Below are positions 15,385 through 23,805 of a stretch of 64,000 nt of DNA, piece by piece (the stretch's first letter is position 1; each line of letters begins with the position of its first letter). Below the pieces are notes generated by a model that saw only the letters and a program-made list of their open reading frames with translations, was not told the origin of the DNA and ran no database searches. The position numbers were made by a program, and so were the translations under genes. Source of the DNA: Breznakiella homolactica (GTDB lineage: Bacteria > Spirochaetota > Spirochaetia > Treponematales > Breznakiellaceae); assembly GCF_016616095.2 (NCBI RefSeq), contig NZ_CP067089.2, forward strand, positions 558,001 to 622,000, given 5' to 3'.

Positions 15385-18138
15385 TCACGCCTCTTCGGGG
15401 CGGTTCTTTTTCCGTTTCATAAACTTGAAGTCGAAGATATTCAGCAGGCCCGGGATGACCGTCATGGCTAGAACCGAACTGGTGAACATCACCACCGCCA
15501 CCAGGATGCCGATGTACCGGAGCACCACGAAACGGGACAGGCAGAGCACCAGGAATCCCAGACCCACGGACAACGCGTTGGTTACGATACCCCGGCCGCT
15601 TTTTTCCAGGGTCTTCCGGGTCACCTCCTGCAGATTGCCGGAGAGCTGCCGTTCCTCCCGGTAGTTGGTCATAAAGTGGATTGTGTAATCGATGCCGACC
15701 CCCACGGCGATGGATGCGATGAGGCTGGTGAACATATCCAGGTTTATATTGAAAATGCCCATGGCCATGTAGTTCAGCAGGATCGCGAAGAGCAGGGGGA
15801 CCGCCCCCACAAGACCGGCCAGAGGCGACCGGAAGTAGATTGCCAGGATGAGGAACACGCTCACCAGAGAAAAAAGAAGACTCCGCATCTGGCTGGAGAT
15901 GATAAGTTCGGTCATGACGTATTCCAGCTGGGCGTTTCCCGTGGCGTGGACCGTGTACCCTTCGGGGAAGTGGGCCGCGGCGTAGGCTTCCGCGTCGTTG
16001 ATGATGCCTTCGATAACCGTGGTGCTCCGGGTCCGCAGCTGTATGGCCACCCGGCCGGTCCGGGGAACCAGGGAGTCGTCGATAAAGTTATCCAGGGACC
16101 CGCTGAAAAGCAGGAGGTACTGGGACACCAGATCCTGGAGTTCCTCGGTGGTGGCCGCGGGATATTTCGCGGGATCGTAGGGAATTTCGTAGTAGGCCGC
16201 GCCGTTGTAGTTGAGTTCTTTTTCCAGCTCCCGGACGATCCCCTGGACCGTGGCAGCGCTGCCGCCCGCGGTGGAGTAGGCTTTTTCCAGCAAAGCCATA
16301 CCCTCCCGGAAGGTCATGGGTTCGCCGAGTTTTGTCGCGTAGGCGATATTGGGATCGATATAGCCGTCATCTGTTCCGGACCAATCGTCATCGCCGCCGA
16401 AGGAAAATTCATCGTCAAAAGATGAAAGCCCTGAACCGCTGTCATCAAAGGATGAAAAACCAAAACTTTCTAACCCCTTATCTCCAGAGAAGTCATCCTC
16501 CCAGTTCGTTTCGTACACCGCCGGGTTTTCGGGGATGTGCATCACCTGGTTCATCCGCTTGACAAAGGTTGAGAAGGAAACGGTCTTGCCTATTTCGCCG
16601 TAGGTCTCCGACAGATGGGTCTGGAGCTCGTCCAGGGGTTTGAGAATCTCCGGCCTGGTCATGTCCCCCTTTTCCTGGCCTTCCACGATGAGGTAGATGC
16701 TGTTGGTTCCGGCGAAACGTTCGTCCACAAAGTCGATGTCCTGCCTCACCTGGGAATCCGCCGGGAAGTAATTTACCAGAGCGGTGTCCACGGTGATCCG
16801 CCGGATACCAAAGGCTGATACGGCGATGATCACCATTGAAAACAGAACCAGCCGCACCGGACTTCCCGCCAGTATCCGGTAGAGCCGGTACAGGATGGAT
16901 GGTTTTGAAGGAGCCTCTGTCTTCACGGCAGTATCCGTCTGCGCCGGGGTGCCTTTGGCTTTCAGCTTCGCCTTGATCCCGTCAAGGAACCCCGACCGCC
17001 TGCCGATGCTTTTTTCCGGTTTTACCATCAGCAGGGCGGGAATAAAACTTATGGACAGGAGCAATGAGAAAACGATGCCCAGGGCGGTGAAGACCGAAAA
17101 ACTGCGCAGGGGAACCAGGGGGCTGCCTACCAGGGAGATGAATCCCGCTACGGTGGTGACCGCCGCCAGGATGACCGCCGGGAGAACTCCCGTAAGTCCC
17201 TTCAGAATAATCTCCCGGTGGCGTTCCCTGCCGACAGGTCCCGGTTCTTTGTCCAGGGCGGCGTAATAGTGGTTCATCACGTGGATGCCGTAGGCCGAGC
17301 CGATGGCGATGAGCGCCACGGGGATAACACTGGAAACAATCGTAAAGGTTACATTGAGCATGCCCATGATGCCCAGGGACCAGATGCTGCTCAGCAGGAC
17401 CGTAATCAGGGGGAGGACTGTGCCCTCAACACTGCCGAAGGACAGGAAGAGGCAGATGATCACCACCAGCACCACCAGGGGAATGAGCCGGGCCATGTCG
17501 GAACGCATGAACTGTCCGGCGCTCTCGCTCACCACCGGGTCTCCCACGTAGGTAACTTTGATGTTGGGATCAACGGCAGTTTCCGCGACAATAAGCCTGA
17601 CCGCGTCTAGGGCGGCCTGCTTTTCCTTTGAACCCAGGCCGGTTTCCAGGGTTACGGACATCTGGGTGCTCTTCCAGTCGTCGGAGATTATGACCCGGTG
17701 GTACATATCGTCCCAGCCGGCGATCTTTTCCCGGATGTCCCGGAGTTCCGCCGGGGTACCGGCAAAATCGTCCCCCACCAGGCTGCCGGCGATAAGGCTG
17801 CCGTCCCGGCCGTAGATGTAGTCAATATTTGCCAGGGATGTGACCTCGTCCACCTGGAGCACATCCTCAATCCGTTCGGTGATATCCCGGAGCAGGTTAA
17901 CGTAGTCCGCCGTGAGGATGCTGCCTTCCCGGGCTTCAAGGACGATGCCGATAATATCGGTGCTGCCGAATTCCGCCTCCATCTCCTCCAGCCGGACGTA
18001 GGATTCATGCTCCACCGGAAGGTAGATCCGCAGGGAGTTGTCGATTTCCAGCTTTCCCAGCTGAGTGGCGAAACCGGCGGTTATAACCAGGGCAGTGACG
18101 ATGATAATCCAGGGATGTTTGAAGAACCTTTTTCCCAT
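15385..18138 (-). CDS. RND-superfamily (MMPL) exporter
   Basis: A 917-residue inner-membrane pump with the two-fold RND plan. There is a helix at 12-28, a large periplasmic loop, five helices near 225-375, then the same again with a helix near 430, a second loop and five helices at 745-895. Proton-relay-type acidic residues lie in VGVGIDYTIHFMTNYREER and AIGSAYGIHVMNHYY. The second loop holds a Gly/Asp/Ser/Phe-rich stretch at about 546-592 that resembles the N-terminus of the partner barrel. First gene of a leftward operon; AAGGAG lies eight bases before the ATG. Likely a lipid or hydrophobic-compound exporter. Confidence 0.88.
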   Translation of the reverse strand: MGKRFFKHPWIIIVTALVITAGFATQLGKLEIDNSLRIYLPVEHESYVRLEEMEAEFGSTDIIGIVLEAREGSILTADYVNLLRDITERIEDVLQVDEVTSLANIDYIYGRDGSLIAGSLVGDDFAGTPAELRDIREKIAGWDDMYHRVIISDDWKSTQMSVTLETGLGSKEKQAALDAVRLIVAETAVDPNIKVTYVGDPVVSESAGQFMRSDMARLIPLVVLVVIICLFLSFGSVEGTVLPLITVLLSSIWSLGIMGMLNVTFTIVSSVIPVALIAIGSAYGIHVMNHYYAALDKEPGPVGRERHREIILKGLTGVLPAVILAAVTTVAGFISLVGSPLVPLRSFSVFTALGIVFSLLLSISFIPALLMVKPEKSIGRRSGFLDGIKAKLKAKGTPAQTDTAVKTEAPSKPSILYRLYRILAGSPVRLVLFSMVIIAVSAFGIRRITVDTALVNYFPADSQVRQDIDFVDERFAGTNSIYLIVEGQEKGDMTRPEILKPLDELQTHLSETYGEIGKTVSFSTFVKRMNQVMHIPENPAVYETNWEDDFSGDKGLESFGFSSFDDSGSGLSSFDDEFSFGGDDDWSGTDDGYIDPNIAYATKLGEPMTFREGMALLEKAYSTAGGSAATVQGIVRELEKELNYNGAAYYEIPYDPAKYPAATTEELQDLVSQYLLLFSGSLDNFIDDSLVPRTGRVAIQLRTRSTTVIEGIINDAEAYAAAHFPEGYTVHATGNAQLEYVMTELIISSQMRSLLFSLVSVFLILAIYFRSPLAGLVGAVPLLFAILLNYMAMGIFNINLDMFTSLIASIAVGVGIDYTIHFMTNYREERQLSGNLQEVTRKTLEKSGRGIVTNALSVGLGFLVLCLSRFVVLRYIGILVAVVMFTSSVLAMTVIPGLLNIFDFKFMKRKKNRPEEA

Positions 18139-18161
18139 ACTCTTTTCTCCTTGATTTTAAA

Positions 18162-18203
18162 AGTTTAAGAGTTTAAGCGTTTAAGTATTTAAACATATAA
18201 ACG
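18162..18203. repeat. Period-8 direct repeats, NNGTTTAA
   Basis: Five successive 8-mers, AAGTTTAA, GAGTTTAA, GCGTTTAA, GTATTTAA and ACATATAA, lie in the leader of the RND operon between its promoter and start codon. They look like slipped-strand repeats that have begun to decay. A role as a binding array is possible but unsupported. Confidence 0.6.
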
Positions 18204-18238
18204 AAAATATTGACAACAAGAGAAATTGTCAATACATT
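18204..18238. promoter_or_regulatory. Overlapping divergent promoters on one palindrome (ArsR operator)
   Basis: The palindrome TATTGACAA-N9-TTGTCAATA (18208-18234) contains TTGACA on each strand. Rightwards, TTGACA (18210-18215), 17 bp, TACATT (18233-18238) points at the ArsR gene. Leftwards, TTGACA (18232-18227), 17 bp, TATTTT (18209-18204) points at the RND operon. The two promoters occupy the same DNA face to face, so one repressor bound to the palindrome would shut both. Confidence 0.75.
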
Positions 18239-18284
18239 TTTACTGTGAAGCTTAAATATTTTCCGGAAGGGAATGAGGTGGGGT

Positions 18285-18665
18285 ATGATAAACCAGAAGG
18301 AAATAAAAAAAGCCGCGGAAAAATTCAAACACCTGGGACCCAGTTTTATAGCCCTGGGGGATGAAAACCGGCAGCGGATCGTGCTGATTCTGGCTGAGGC
18401 TGGTGTTGATGGAATGAACGTATCGGATATAACCGACCGCTGCCATCTTTCCCGTCCCGCGATTTCCCATCACCTGAAGATCCTGAAGGATGCCGGGATT
18501 ATTTCTTCCTATAAAAAAGGAACCCAGGTTTTTTATTATATTTACCTCACTGAAAAACTGGCAAAATTCAAAGACCTTATCAGTACCATTGAGACCATTC
18601 TTTCCTATGTGGATCAGGAAGAACTGAAACAGAAAGCGCCCTGGATACAGGGGAACCGGGTCTGA
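18285..18665 (+). CDS. ArsR-family winged-helix repressor
   Basis: A 126-residue regulator from the ATG at 18285, chosen because GAGG stands six bases upstream; an ATG four codons earlier has poor spacing. The winged helix (30-95) includes the recognition region CHLSRPAISHHLKILKDAGI and the wing SSYKKGTQVFYYIY. No ArsR-type CxC metal site is present, so the inducer is probably not arsenite. It is divergent from the RND export operon and very likely represses it and itself through the shared palindrome. Confidence 0.85.
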   Translation: MINQKEIKKAAEKFKHLGPSFIALGDENRQRIVLILAEAGVDGMNVSDITDRCHLSRPAISHHLKILKDAGIISSYKKGTQVFYYIYLTEKLAKFKDLISTIETILSYVDQEELKQKAPWIQGNRV

Positions 18666-18687
18666 GGTTTTATGAAACGCTGTGTTT

Positions 18688-19302
18688 TTAGGTCTGTTCT
18701 TCGCTGAACCGTTTCCCCATGTCTTCGTTTCTTTTCCGGTAAGCCAGAATCAGGGCTTCTTCGCGGTTCATGGCGGATTCAAACAAAACAGGCTGCTCCG
18801 GCGCCGGAAAATACCGCGCCAGAAGGCGTTCTTCAATATCTTCCTGGGTCATTTCTTTGTTGTCAGGCAGCAAATGAATAACCTTGAATCCCGCCTCATG
18901 GAAGACCCGGGCAATCATGATGGCCCGGTGACAGTTGAAGGGATCTTTTTCGGCGCACATCAGGCTGATGGAATAACCCCGCTCGAGGCTTTGTTTTACT
19001 TTTTCAAATCCCGCCGCAAAACTTTCCGACTGCGCGTACCGTTCAAAATCGAAGTATGTCCCAGCGGTGTAATACCGCCGGTCGGTCTGTTTCCCGCCGA
19101 GCTCCGCGGCGTAGCTCCGGTAATGGATGCGACACCGGCTCAGGACCTTCTCCAGGTTTTCCCGGTTGTATTCATTGTAATACCGGGAAAAAGGCTGACT
19201 GCGGACATCGATGACCAGGGATATTCCGCGGGCCGTGATGGTCTGGATAAACGCATCCAGGGAAAACCCCGAATAGCCAATCGTATATACCGTGTCCACC
19301 AC
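18688..19302 (-). CDS. DUF488 family protein
   Basis: A 204-residue cytoplasmic protein starting at GTG 19302, chosen because AAGGAGGG lies seven bases upstream; the frame itself opens further out. Family hallmarks are YTIGYSGFSLDAFI at the start, LVIDVRSQPFSRY near 31, and the conserved cysteine pair region SLMCAEKDPFNCHRAIMIAR near 130-148. DUF488 proteins have no settled function; a nucleic-acid or redox role has been suggested from fold and context. It is divergent from the aldo/keto reductase, with a CTATACGTATAG palindrome in between. Confidence 0.8.
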   Translation of the reverse strand: MVDTVYTIGYSGFSLDAFIQTITARGISLVIDVRSQPFSRYYNEYNRENLEKVLSRCRIHYRSYAAELGGKQTDRRYYTAGTYFDFERYAQSESFAAGFEKVKQSLERGYSISLMCAEKDPFNCHRAIMIARVFHEAGFKVIHLLPDNKEMTQEDIEERLLARYFPAPEQPVLFESAMNREEALILAYRKRNEDMGKRFSEEQT

Positions 19303-19386
19303 CGGCTCCCTCCTTGCCTGATTCAGGAAGAATACCACGGAACCGGCAGGAAACCTACTCTCTGGCGGACTATCCATGAGTTCACT

Positions 19387-19398
19387 CTATACGTATAG
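19387..19398. promoter_or_regulatory. CTATACGTATAG palindrome between divergent genes
   Basis: A perfect 12-bp palindrome lies between the DUF488 gene and the aldo/keto reductase. Its half resembles the CTATACGTACA half-sites before the trehalose operon (53880-53922), so a GntR/TreR-type protein may bind here. Evidence is sequence similarity only. Confidence 0.3.
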
Positions 19399-19423
19399 TT
19401 ATTGAAAACAACAGGAGATCACT

Positions 19424-20554
19424 ATGCAGGAATACCTCGGCAAAGACATCCCCAAATTAGGCTTCGGTCTTATGCGGCCGCCAATGATCGGCGAGGATGT
19501 GGATATGGAACAGTTAGCGCGGATGGTGGATCTGTTTATGGAAAAGGGATTTTCCTACTTCGATACCGCCTGGGGCTATTTGAATGGCAAATCGGAACTG
19601 GCCGCCCGGGAAGTTCTGGTCGAACGGTATCCCCGGGAACGTTTCCAGTTCGCCACCAAGCTGCCTGCCTGGGCGGTTTCCACGGCGGAGGAAGCCAAAA
19701 ACATGTTCCGTACCTCCCTGGACCGTACGGGTCTTGAGTTTTTCGATTTTTACCTCCTCCACAACCTGGGCGGCACCGGAAATGTCCGCACCGAAACCTT
19801 CGACCGTTTCGGTATCTGGGACTTTCTGGCGGAACAGAAGCGGGAAGGGCGTATCAGGCATCTCGGATTCTCCATGCACGCCAAGGCTGCCCATCTGGAT
19901 GAGGTTCTTTCCAAGCACCCGGAAATGGATTTTGTCCAGCTCCAGATTAACTATGCCGACTGGGAAAACCCGGTGATTGAGTCGCGGAAATGCTATGAAA
20001 CCGCCATGAAACACGGTAAGCCCGTGGTTATCATGGAACCCGTCAAGGGCGGCGCCCTGGCGAACCTGCCGGAACCGGCGGCGGAGATTTTCTCCCGGGC
20101 CGAACCGGGCCGCTCCCAGGCTTCCTGGGCCCTGCGCTACGCCGCTTCCCTGGAGGGAATTGTCACGGTACTCAGCGGGATGTCCACGGTTGACCAGATG
20201 AAGGACAATCTTTCGGTGATGGAAAACTTCCGTCCCCTTAACAAGGAAGAACGGACCGTCATTGAACGGGTGCAGCAGGCCCTCTCCGCCATTCCCCAGG
20301 TGCCCTGCACCGACTGCCGGTACTGTCTCAAGGGCTGCCCGGAACATATCTCCATCCCCGGAGTTTTCGCTGCCGTCAACGATTATCTGGTGTACCGGAA
20401 TATGGCCCGGGCAAAGAGCCGCTACGGGTTTGAAACAGCCTCCGGCGGAAAAGCCTCGGCCTGTATCCGCTGCGGCGCCTGCGAAGAGGTCTGTCCCCAG
20501 GGAATTCCCATTATTGCGGAACTGGCCAAGGCGGCGGAAATCTTCGGGATGTAG
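19424..20554 (+). CDS. Aldo/keto reductase with C-terminal two-cluster ferredoxin domain
   Basis: A 376-residue cytoplasmic oxidoreductase. Residues 1-275 form the aldo/keto reductase barrel: GFGLMRPP, YFDTAWGY near 46 with the catalytic Asp and Tyr, FATKLP for the Lys and YLLHNLG for the His. Residues 285-376 carry two 4Fe-4S motifs, CTDCRYCLKGCP and CIRCGACEEVCP. This fused form is common in anaerobes and links carbonyl reduction to ferredoxin-type electron flow. The substrate is unknown. ACAGGAG lies six bases before the ATG. A GC hairpin follows the stop codon. Confidence 0.9.
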   Translation: MQEYLGKDIPKLGFGLMRPPMIGEDVDMEQLARMVDLFMEKGFSYFDTAWGYLNGKSELAAREVLVERYPRERFQFATKLPAWAVSTAEEAKNMFRTSLDRTGLEFFDFYLLHNLGGTGNVRTETFDRFGIWDFLAEQKREGRIRHLGFSMHAKAAHLDEVLSKHPEMDFVQLQINYADWENPVIESRKCYETAMKHGKPVVIMEPVKGGALANLPEPAAEIFSRAEPGRSQASWALRYAASLEGIVTVLSGMSTVDQMKDNLSVMENFRPLNKEERTVIERVQQALSAIPQVPCTDCRYCLKGCPEHISIPGVFAAVNDYLVYRNMARAKSRYGFETASGGKASACIRCGACEEVCPQGIPIIAELAKAAEIFGM

Positions 20555-20573
20555 CCGTACCCTCTGGGTACGG
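20555..20573 (+). terminator. Stem-loop after the aldo/keto reductase
   Basis: CCGTACCC-TCT-GGGTACGG, a perfect 8-bp stem, starts at the base after the stop codon. No T-tract follows, so it may stabilise the 3' end or only attenuate read-through into the VOC gene. Confidence 0.5.
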
Positions 20574-20626
20574 CCGCACCGCGGCTTCAGCCGTATTTTC
20601 CGGAGAACGTCAAACCAGGAGAAAAA

Positions 20627-21064
20627 ATGAACAGAATCAACCTGATCTGTCTCGGAGTGGCGGACATAGAAAAATCACTGCTTTTCTATAAAAACATTGG
20701 CTTTAAAACGTATGAGCAGGGCAGCCGCCCAGCGATCGTTTTTTTCGATACCCAAGGCACCAAACTCGAACTGTTTCCGCTGGAGGGGCTGGCGGAGGAC
20801 ATCGATCCCGATAATCCCCCTGAAACAGCACCGGGAAAATTCGGGGGCATTACCCTGGCCATAAACATGAAGTCCGAAAAGGAAGTGGACGATTTTATCG
20901 AGCTGGTCCGGAAGAGCGGCGGTACGGTTGTTAAGAAACCGCGAAAACTCTTGACCTGGGACGGCTACAGCGGATATTTCAGGGATTTGGACGGATATTA
21001 CTGGGAAGTTGCCTACGGCAAAAACTGGAAATTTGATGAAAATGATATGCTCATAATTGATTAA
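20627..21064 (+). CDS. VOC-superfamily (glyoxalase-like) protein
   Basis: A 145-residue cytoplasmic protein with two beta-alpha-beta-beta-beta units of the vicinal oxygen chelate fold. The first unit runs INLICLGVADIEKSLLFYKN to about 60 and the second ends in GYSGYFRDLDGYYWEVAY. Likely metal ligands include Glu48 (KLELFP) and the Glu of YWEVAY. The family includes lyases, dioxygenases and antibiotic-binding proteins, and the sequence does not decide between them. AGGAG precedes the ATG. Transcription may continue from the aldo/keto reductase. Confidence 0.8.
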   Translation: MNRINLICLGVADIEKSLLFYKNIGFKTYEQGSRPAIVFFDTQGTKLELFPLEGLAEDIDPDNPPETAPGKFGGITLAINMKSEKEVDDFIELVRKSGGTVVKKPRKLLTWDGYSGYFRDLDGYYWEVAYGKNWKFDENDMLIID

Positions 21065-21106
21065 TCAAACCGGCGCAGGACTTTTGTAATCCGGTGCTGT
21101 TTTTTC

Positions 21107-21150
21107 TTGACATATCTCTGTACCGGATCTACTATGTACACACCAGTGTA
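21107..21150 (+). promoter_or_regulatory. Promoter and operator of the sulfatase-LacI operon
   Basis: TTGACA (21107-21112), 17 bp, TACTAT (21130-21135) is a near-consensus promoter. Directly after the -10, around the expected transcription start, lies TACAC-ACCA-GTGTA (21137-21150). AGTGTATAT then recurs at 21145 and 21161. A repressor here, perhaps the LacI protein of the same operon, would block initiation. Confidence 0.7.
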
Positions 21151-21175
21151 TATAAACAGGAGTGTATATCCGGAT

Positions 21176-22714
21176 ATGGAGAAGAAACGCCAGGTTGTAT
21201 TCATCATGACCGATACCACCCGATGGGATATGGTCGGCTGCTACGGGTACCCCGATATGAAGACCCCCTGCATCGACGCCCTTGCCCGGGAAGGGGTGCG
21301 GTACGACAAGGCTTATACCTGCCAGCCCGTCTGCGGGCCCGCGCGGTCGGCGATTTTTACCGGGCTTTTCCCGCATTCCAACGGCAGTTTTACCAATACC
21401 GTGCCCCTGCTGAACGGGGTAAAAACCGCGGGGGAATATCTGACCCCGGAAAACGTACACTGCGCCTATATCGGAAAATGGCATCTGGACGGCGGGGATT
21501 ATTTCGGCAGCGGGATTTGTCCCCCGGGATACGATGACGCCTATTGGTATGATATGCGCCGTTATCTGGACGAACTCTCCCCCGGGGAACGGCTCAAAAG
21601 CCGGAAGGAAAACTCCTCCCTGGAAGACGGCGGGATCGATGCGGAGTTCACCTTCGCCCGCCGGGTAAGCAACCGGGCCCTGGATTTTCTTGAAAACCAC
21701 GGCGGAGAGGATTTTTTCCTCTGCGTCAGCTACGATGAACCCCACCAGCCGTACCTGTGCCCCGAGCCGTTCGCGTCCATGTATAAAGATTATGAAATGC
21801 CCAAGACCCCGAATTACTACGATACCCTGGAAGGCAAACCCCTGTACCAGAAGCTTTGGGCCGGGGACAGCCTCCATGAGGACAAATCAAAATTATCCGT
21901 AAAACCCCAGCTGTTTCTGGGATGCAACTCCTTTGTTGACAGTGAAATCGGAAGGGTTATCGATAGGGTGAAGCGGTCCGCGCCGGACGCCATGATTATC
22001 TTCACCTCCGACCACGGGGAAGCGTTGGGCGCCCACTCCCTAACCTTAAAGGGACCCACGGTCTACGAGGAAGTCGCCCATATTCCCCTGATAATAAAAG
22101 GCGGGGCTTACTGCCGGTCACCCGAAGGCGCGGTCTACCCGTCGGTGGCGACCCATATCGATATGCTGCCGACGATTCTGGATTACTTTGATATTCCCAC
22201 GCCGCCGGTGCTGCAGGGAACGAGTATGCGGCCTGTCATTGAGGATCCCGAGCACAATAAACTGCACGATACGGTGTTCTGTGAGTTCCACCGCTATGAA
22301 ATCGACCACGACGGTTTCGGGGGAATCCAGTTTATGCGGGCGGCGGTAACCGATACGGATAAGCTGGCGGTCCATCTCCTGGACGAAACCGATGAACTCT
22401 ACGATACGGTGAACGACCGGTACGAAATGAATAATCTGATCAACGATCCTGATAAGAAGGAACTGCGGGATACCCTGCACCAGAGAATAATTGATTTTAT
22501 GAACAATACCCGTGACCCCTACCGGGGATATCAATGGGAGGTCCGTCCGTGGAACAGCGCTTACCGGCGGCCTTCCTGGGAAGTGGACGGATTTACCCGT
22601 CAGCGGCCCGCGGGACCGGGAGAACAGATCCAGCTCGACTACGATACGGGACTCGAAATTACCGAAACCGTACGGTTCAAGAAAAAGGCGGATAAGCCCG
22701 CGGGACAGGTATGA
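21176..22714 (+). CDS. Cysteine-type sulfatase
   Basis: A 512-residue type I sulfatase from the ATG at 21176; the frame extends to a TTG at 21107, but that TTG is part of the promoter. The active-site motif is CGPARSAIFTG near residue 57, whose Cys must be converted to formylglycine. Metal ligands are TDTTRWD near the start and TSDHGEALGAH near 280. HSNGSF and KWHLDGG add further active-site residues. No signal peptide is seen, so it acts in the cytoplasm on an imported sulfate ester. No maturation enzyme lies in the window. It is followed, with a four-base overlap, by a LacI regulator and a sugar ABC transporter. Confidence 0.92.
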   Translation: MEKKRQVVFIMTDTTRWDMVGCYGYPDMKTPCIDALAREGVRYDKAYTCQPVCGPARSAIFTGLFPHSNGSFTNTVPLLNGVKTAGEYLTPENVHCAYIGKWHLDGGDYFGSGICPPGYDDAYWYDMRRYLDELSPGERLKSRKENSSLEDGGIDAEFTFARRVSNRALDFLENHGGEDFFLCVSYDEPHQPYLCPEPFASMYKDYEMPKTPNYYDTLEGKPLYQKLWAGDSLHEDKSKLSVKPQLFLGCNSFVDSEIGRVIDRVKRSAPDAMIIFTSDHGEALGAHSLTLKGPTVYEEVAHIPLIIKGGAYCRSPEGAVYPSVATHIDMLPTILDYFDIPTPPVLQGTSMRPVIEDPEHNKLHDTVFCEFHRYEIDHDGFGGIQFMRAAVTDTDKLAVHLLDETDELYDTVNDRYEMNNLINDPDKKELRDTLHQRIIDFMNNTRDPYRGYQWEVRPWNSAYRRPSWEVDGFTRQRPAGPGEQIQLDYDTGLEITETVRFKKKADKPAGQV

Positions 22715-23727
22715 GCGGTCCCAATACCTTAAAGAGGGTCACCCGGGCGGATGTCGCTAAGGAAGCCGGGGTAAGCGAAACCATCGTTTCCTATGTGATC
22801 AACGGTAACCGGTACGTGGATGATCTGAAACGCCGCAAAGTCCAGAAGGCGGTGGCAAAGCTGAATTACCATCCCTCTCCAATGGCCCGGGCTCTCAAGG
22901 GAAAAAAAAGCAATCATATTCTGTTCATCGCCGACGATCTCATGTCCGAACACTTCGGAAAGATTATCAGTGAGATGGAAAAGATCGCCTACGATGACGG
23001 ATGTTTCATTTCCCTGTGCAGCGACCGGACGGACAGGAACTTTCTCAGCAGTGTTTATAACCGTTCCTTTGACGGGGTAATCATCGGTTCCGGGACGATC
23101 CCCGATACTTCAATACAGACCCTGATCGACAGCGGGGTTCCGGTGGTGCTGCTGGAGATCAGGAGCTACAGCAGGATCCGGGGGGTCTACGGCAAGATCA
23201 ATACCGGACTGTACGGCGGGGCACGGAAATGTGTGGAGCTGCTCCAAAAAAAGAACCGCCGGCACATTGTCTACGCGGACAGCCTTTCCCCTGAGGGCCT
23301 GAAAATCAACAAGGCTGACTTCCGTTACCAGGGATACCGGGACCAGATGGAGGCAAAGGGGCTTCCGCGGGCGGTGATCGACGGCTGCAGAACCGAAGAT
23401 GAGCTGGCCAAACGGTTCCTCGCGTATTTTGGCCGCCATGAGGTGGATGGGGTGTTCTGCAGAACCGATACCATCGCATGTACTGTTATGCGGGCTCTCC
23501 AGGATAAGGGTATACGGATACCGAAGGATGTGTCCATTGCGGGGTTCAACAATTCCCGCATCTCCAGATACGTGACCCCCCGGCTTACTACCATGGAAAT
23601 CCGTAGGGATCTTGTGGGCCAGAATGCCATGGCAATTCTAAAGCGGCTGACCGATGAAAAAAAAGAGCTCACCAAACCGCTGTTTGTCCAGCTCGAAACG
23701 GAGCTGGTGGAACGGGACAGCGTTTAA
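22711..23727 (+). CDS. LacI-family transcription regulator
   Basis: A 338-residue regulator with an N-terminal helix-turn-helix (TRADVAKEAGVSETIVSYVI, 10-30) and hinge region KLNYHPSPMARALKG, followed by a sugar-binding periplasmic-protein fold. Its ATG overlaps the sulfatase stop (ATGA), so the two are co-translated. It probably senses the sugar whose sulfated form is processed by this cluster, and controls the promoter at 21107 and perhaps the palindrome at 23775. Family membership is certain, the ligand unknown. Confidence 0.93.
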   Translation: MSGPNTLKRVTRADVAKEAGVSETIVSYVINGNRYVDDLKRRKVQKAVAKLNYHPSPMARALKGKKSNHILFIADDLMSEHFGKIISEMEKIAYDDGCFISLCSDRTDRNFLSSVYNRSFDGVIIGSGTIPDTSIQTLIDSGVPVVLLEIRSYSRIRGVYGKINTGLYGGARKCVELLQKKNRRHIVYADSLSPEGLKINKADFRYQGYRDQMEAKGLPRAVIDGCRTEDELAKRFLAYFGRHEVDGVFCRTDTIACTVMRALQDKGIRIPKDVSIAGFNNSRISRYVTPRLTTMEIRRDLVGQNAMAILKRLTDEKKELTKPLFVQLETELVERDSV

Positions 23728-23774
23728 AATGCATTGCTGCCGCCGGCGGGGCGGCTTTGAATTAAGTTAAGAAA

Positions 23775-23789
23775 TTAGGTAAGACCTAA
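23775..23789. promoter_or_regulatory. TTAGGT-AAG-ACCTAA palindrome before a binding-protein gene
   Basis: A perfect 6-bp inverted repeat sits between lacI and the binding-protein gene, just upstream of the AAAGGAG ribosome site. It could be an operator or a small hairpin tuning translation of the highly expressed binding protein. Confidence 0.35.
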
Positions 23790-23805
23790 AAAAGGAGAGT
23801 GGAGA

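Noticed and set aside
21107-21175. N-terminal extension of the sulfatase starting at TTG 21107
   Set aside because: That TTG is the start of a near-consensus -35 box (TTGACA) with a good -10 17 bp later, and the sulfatase fold begins at the ATG at 21176.
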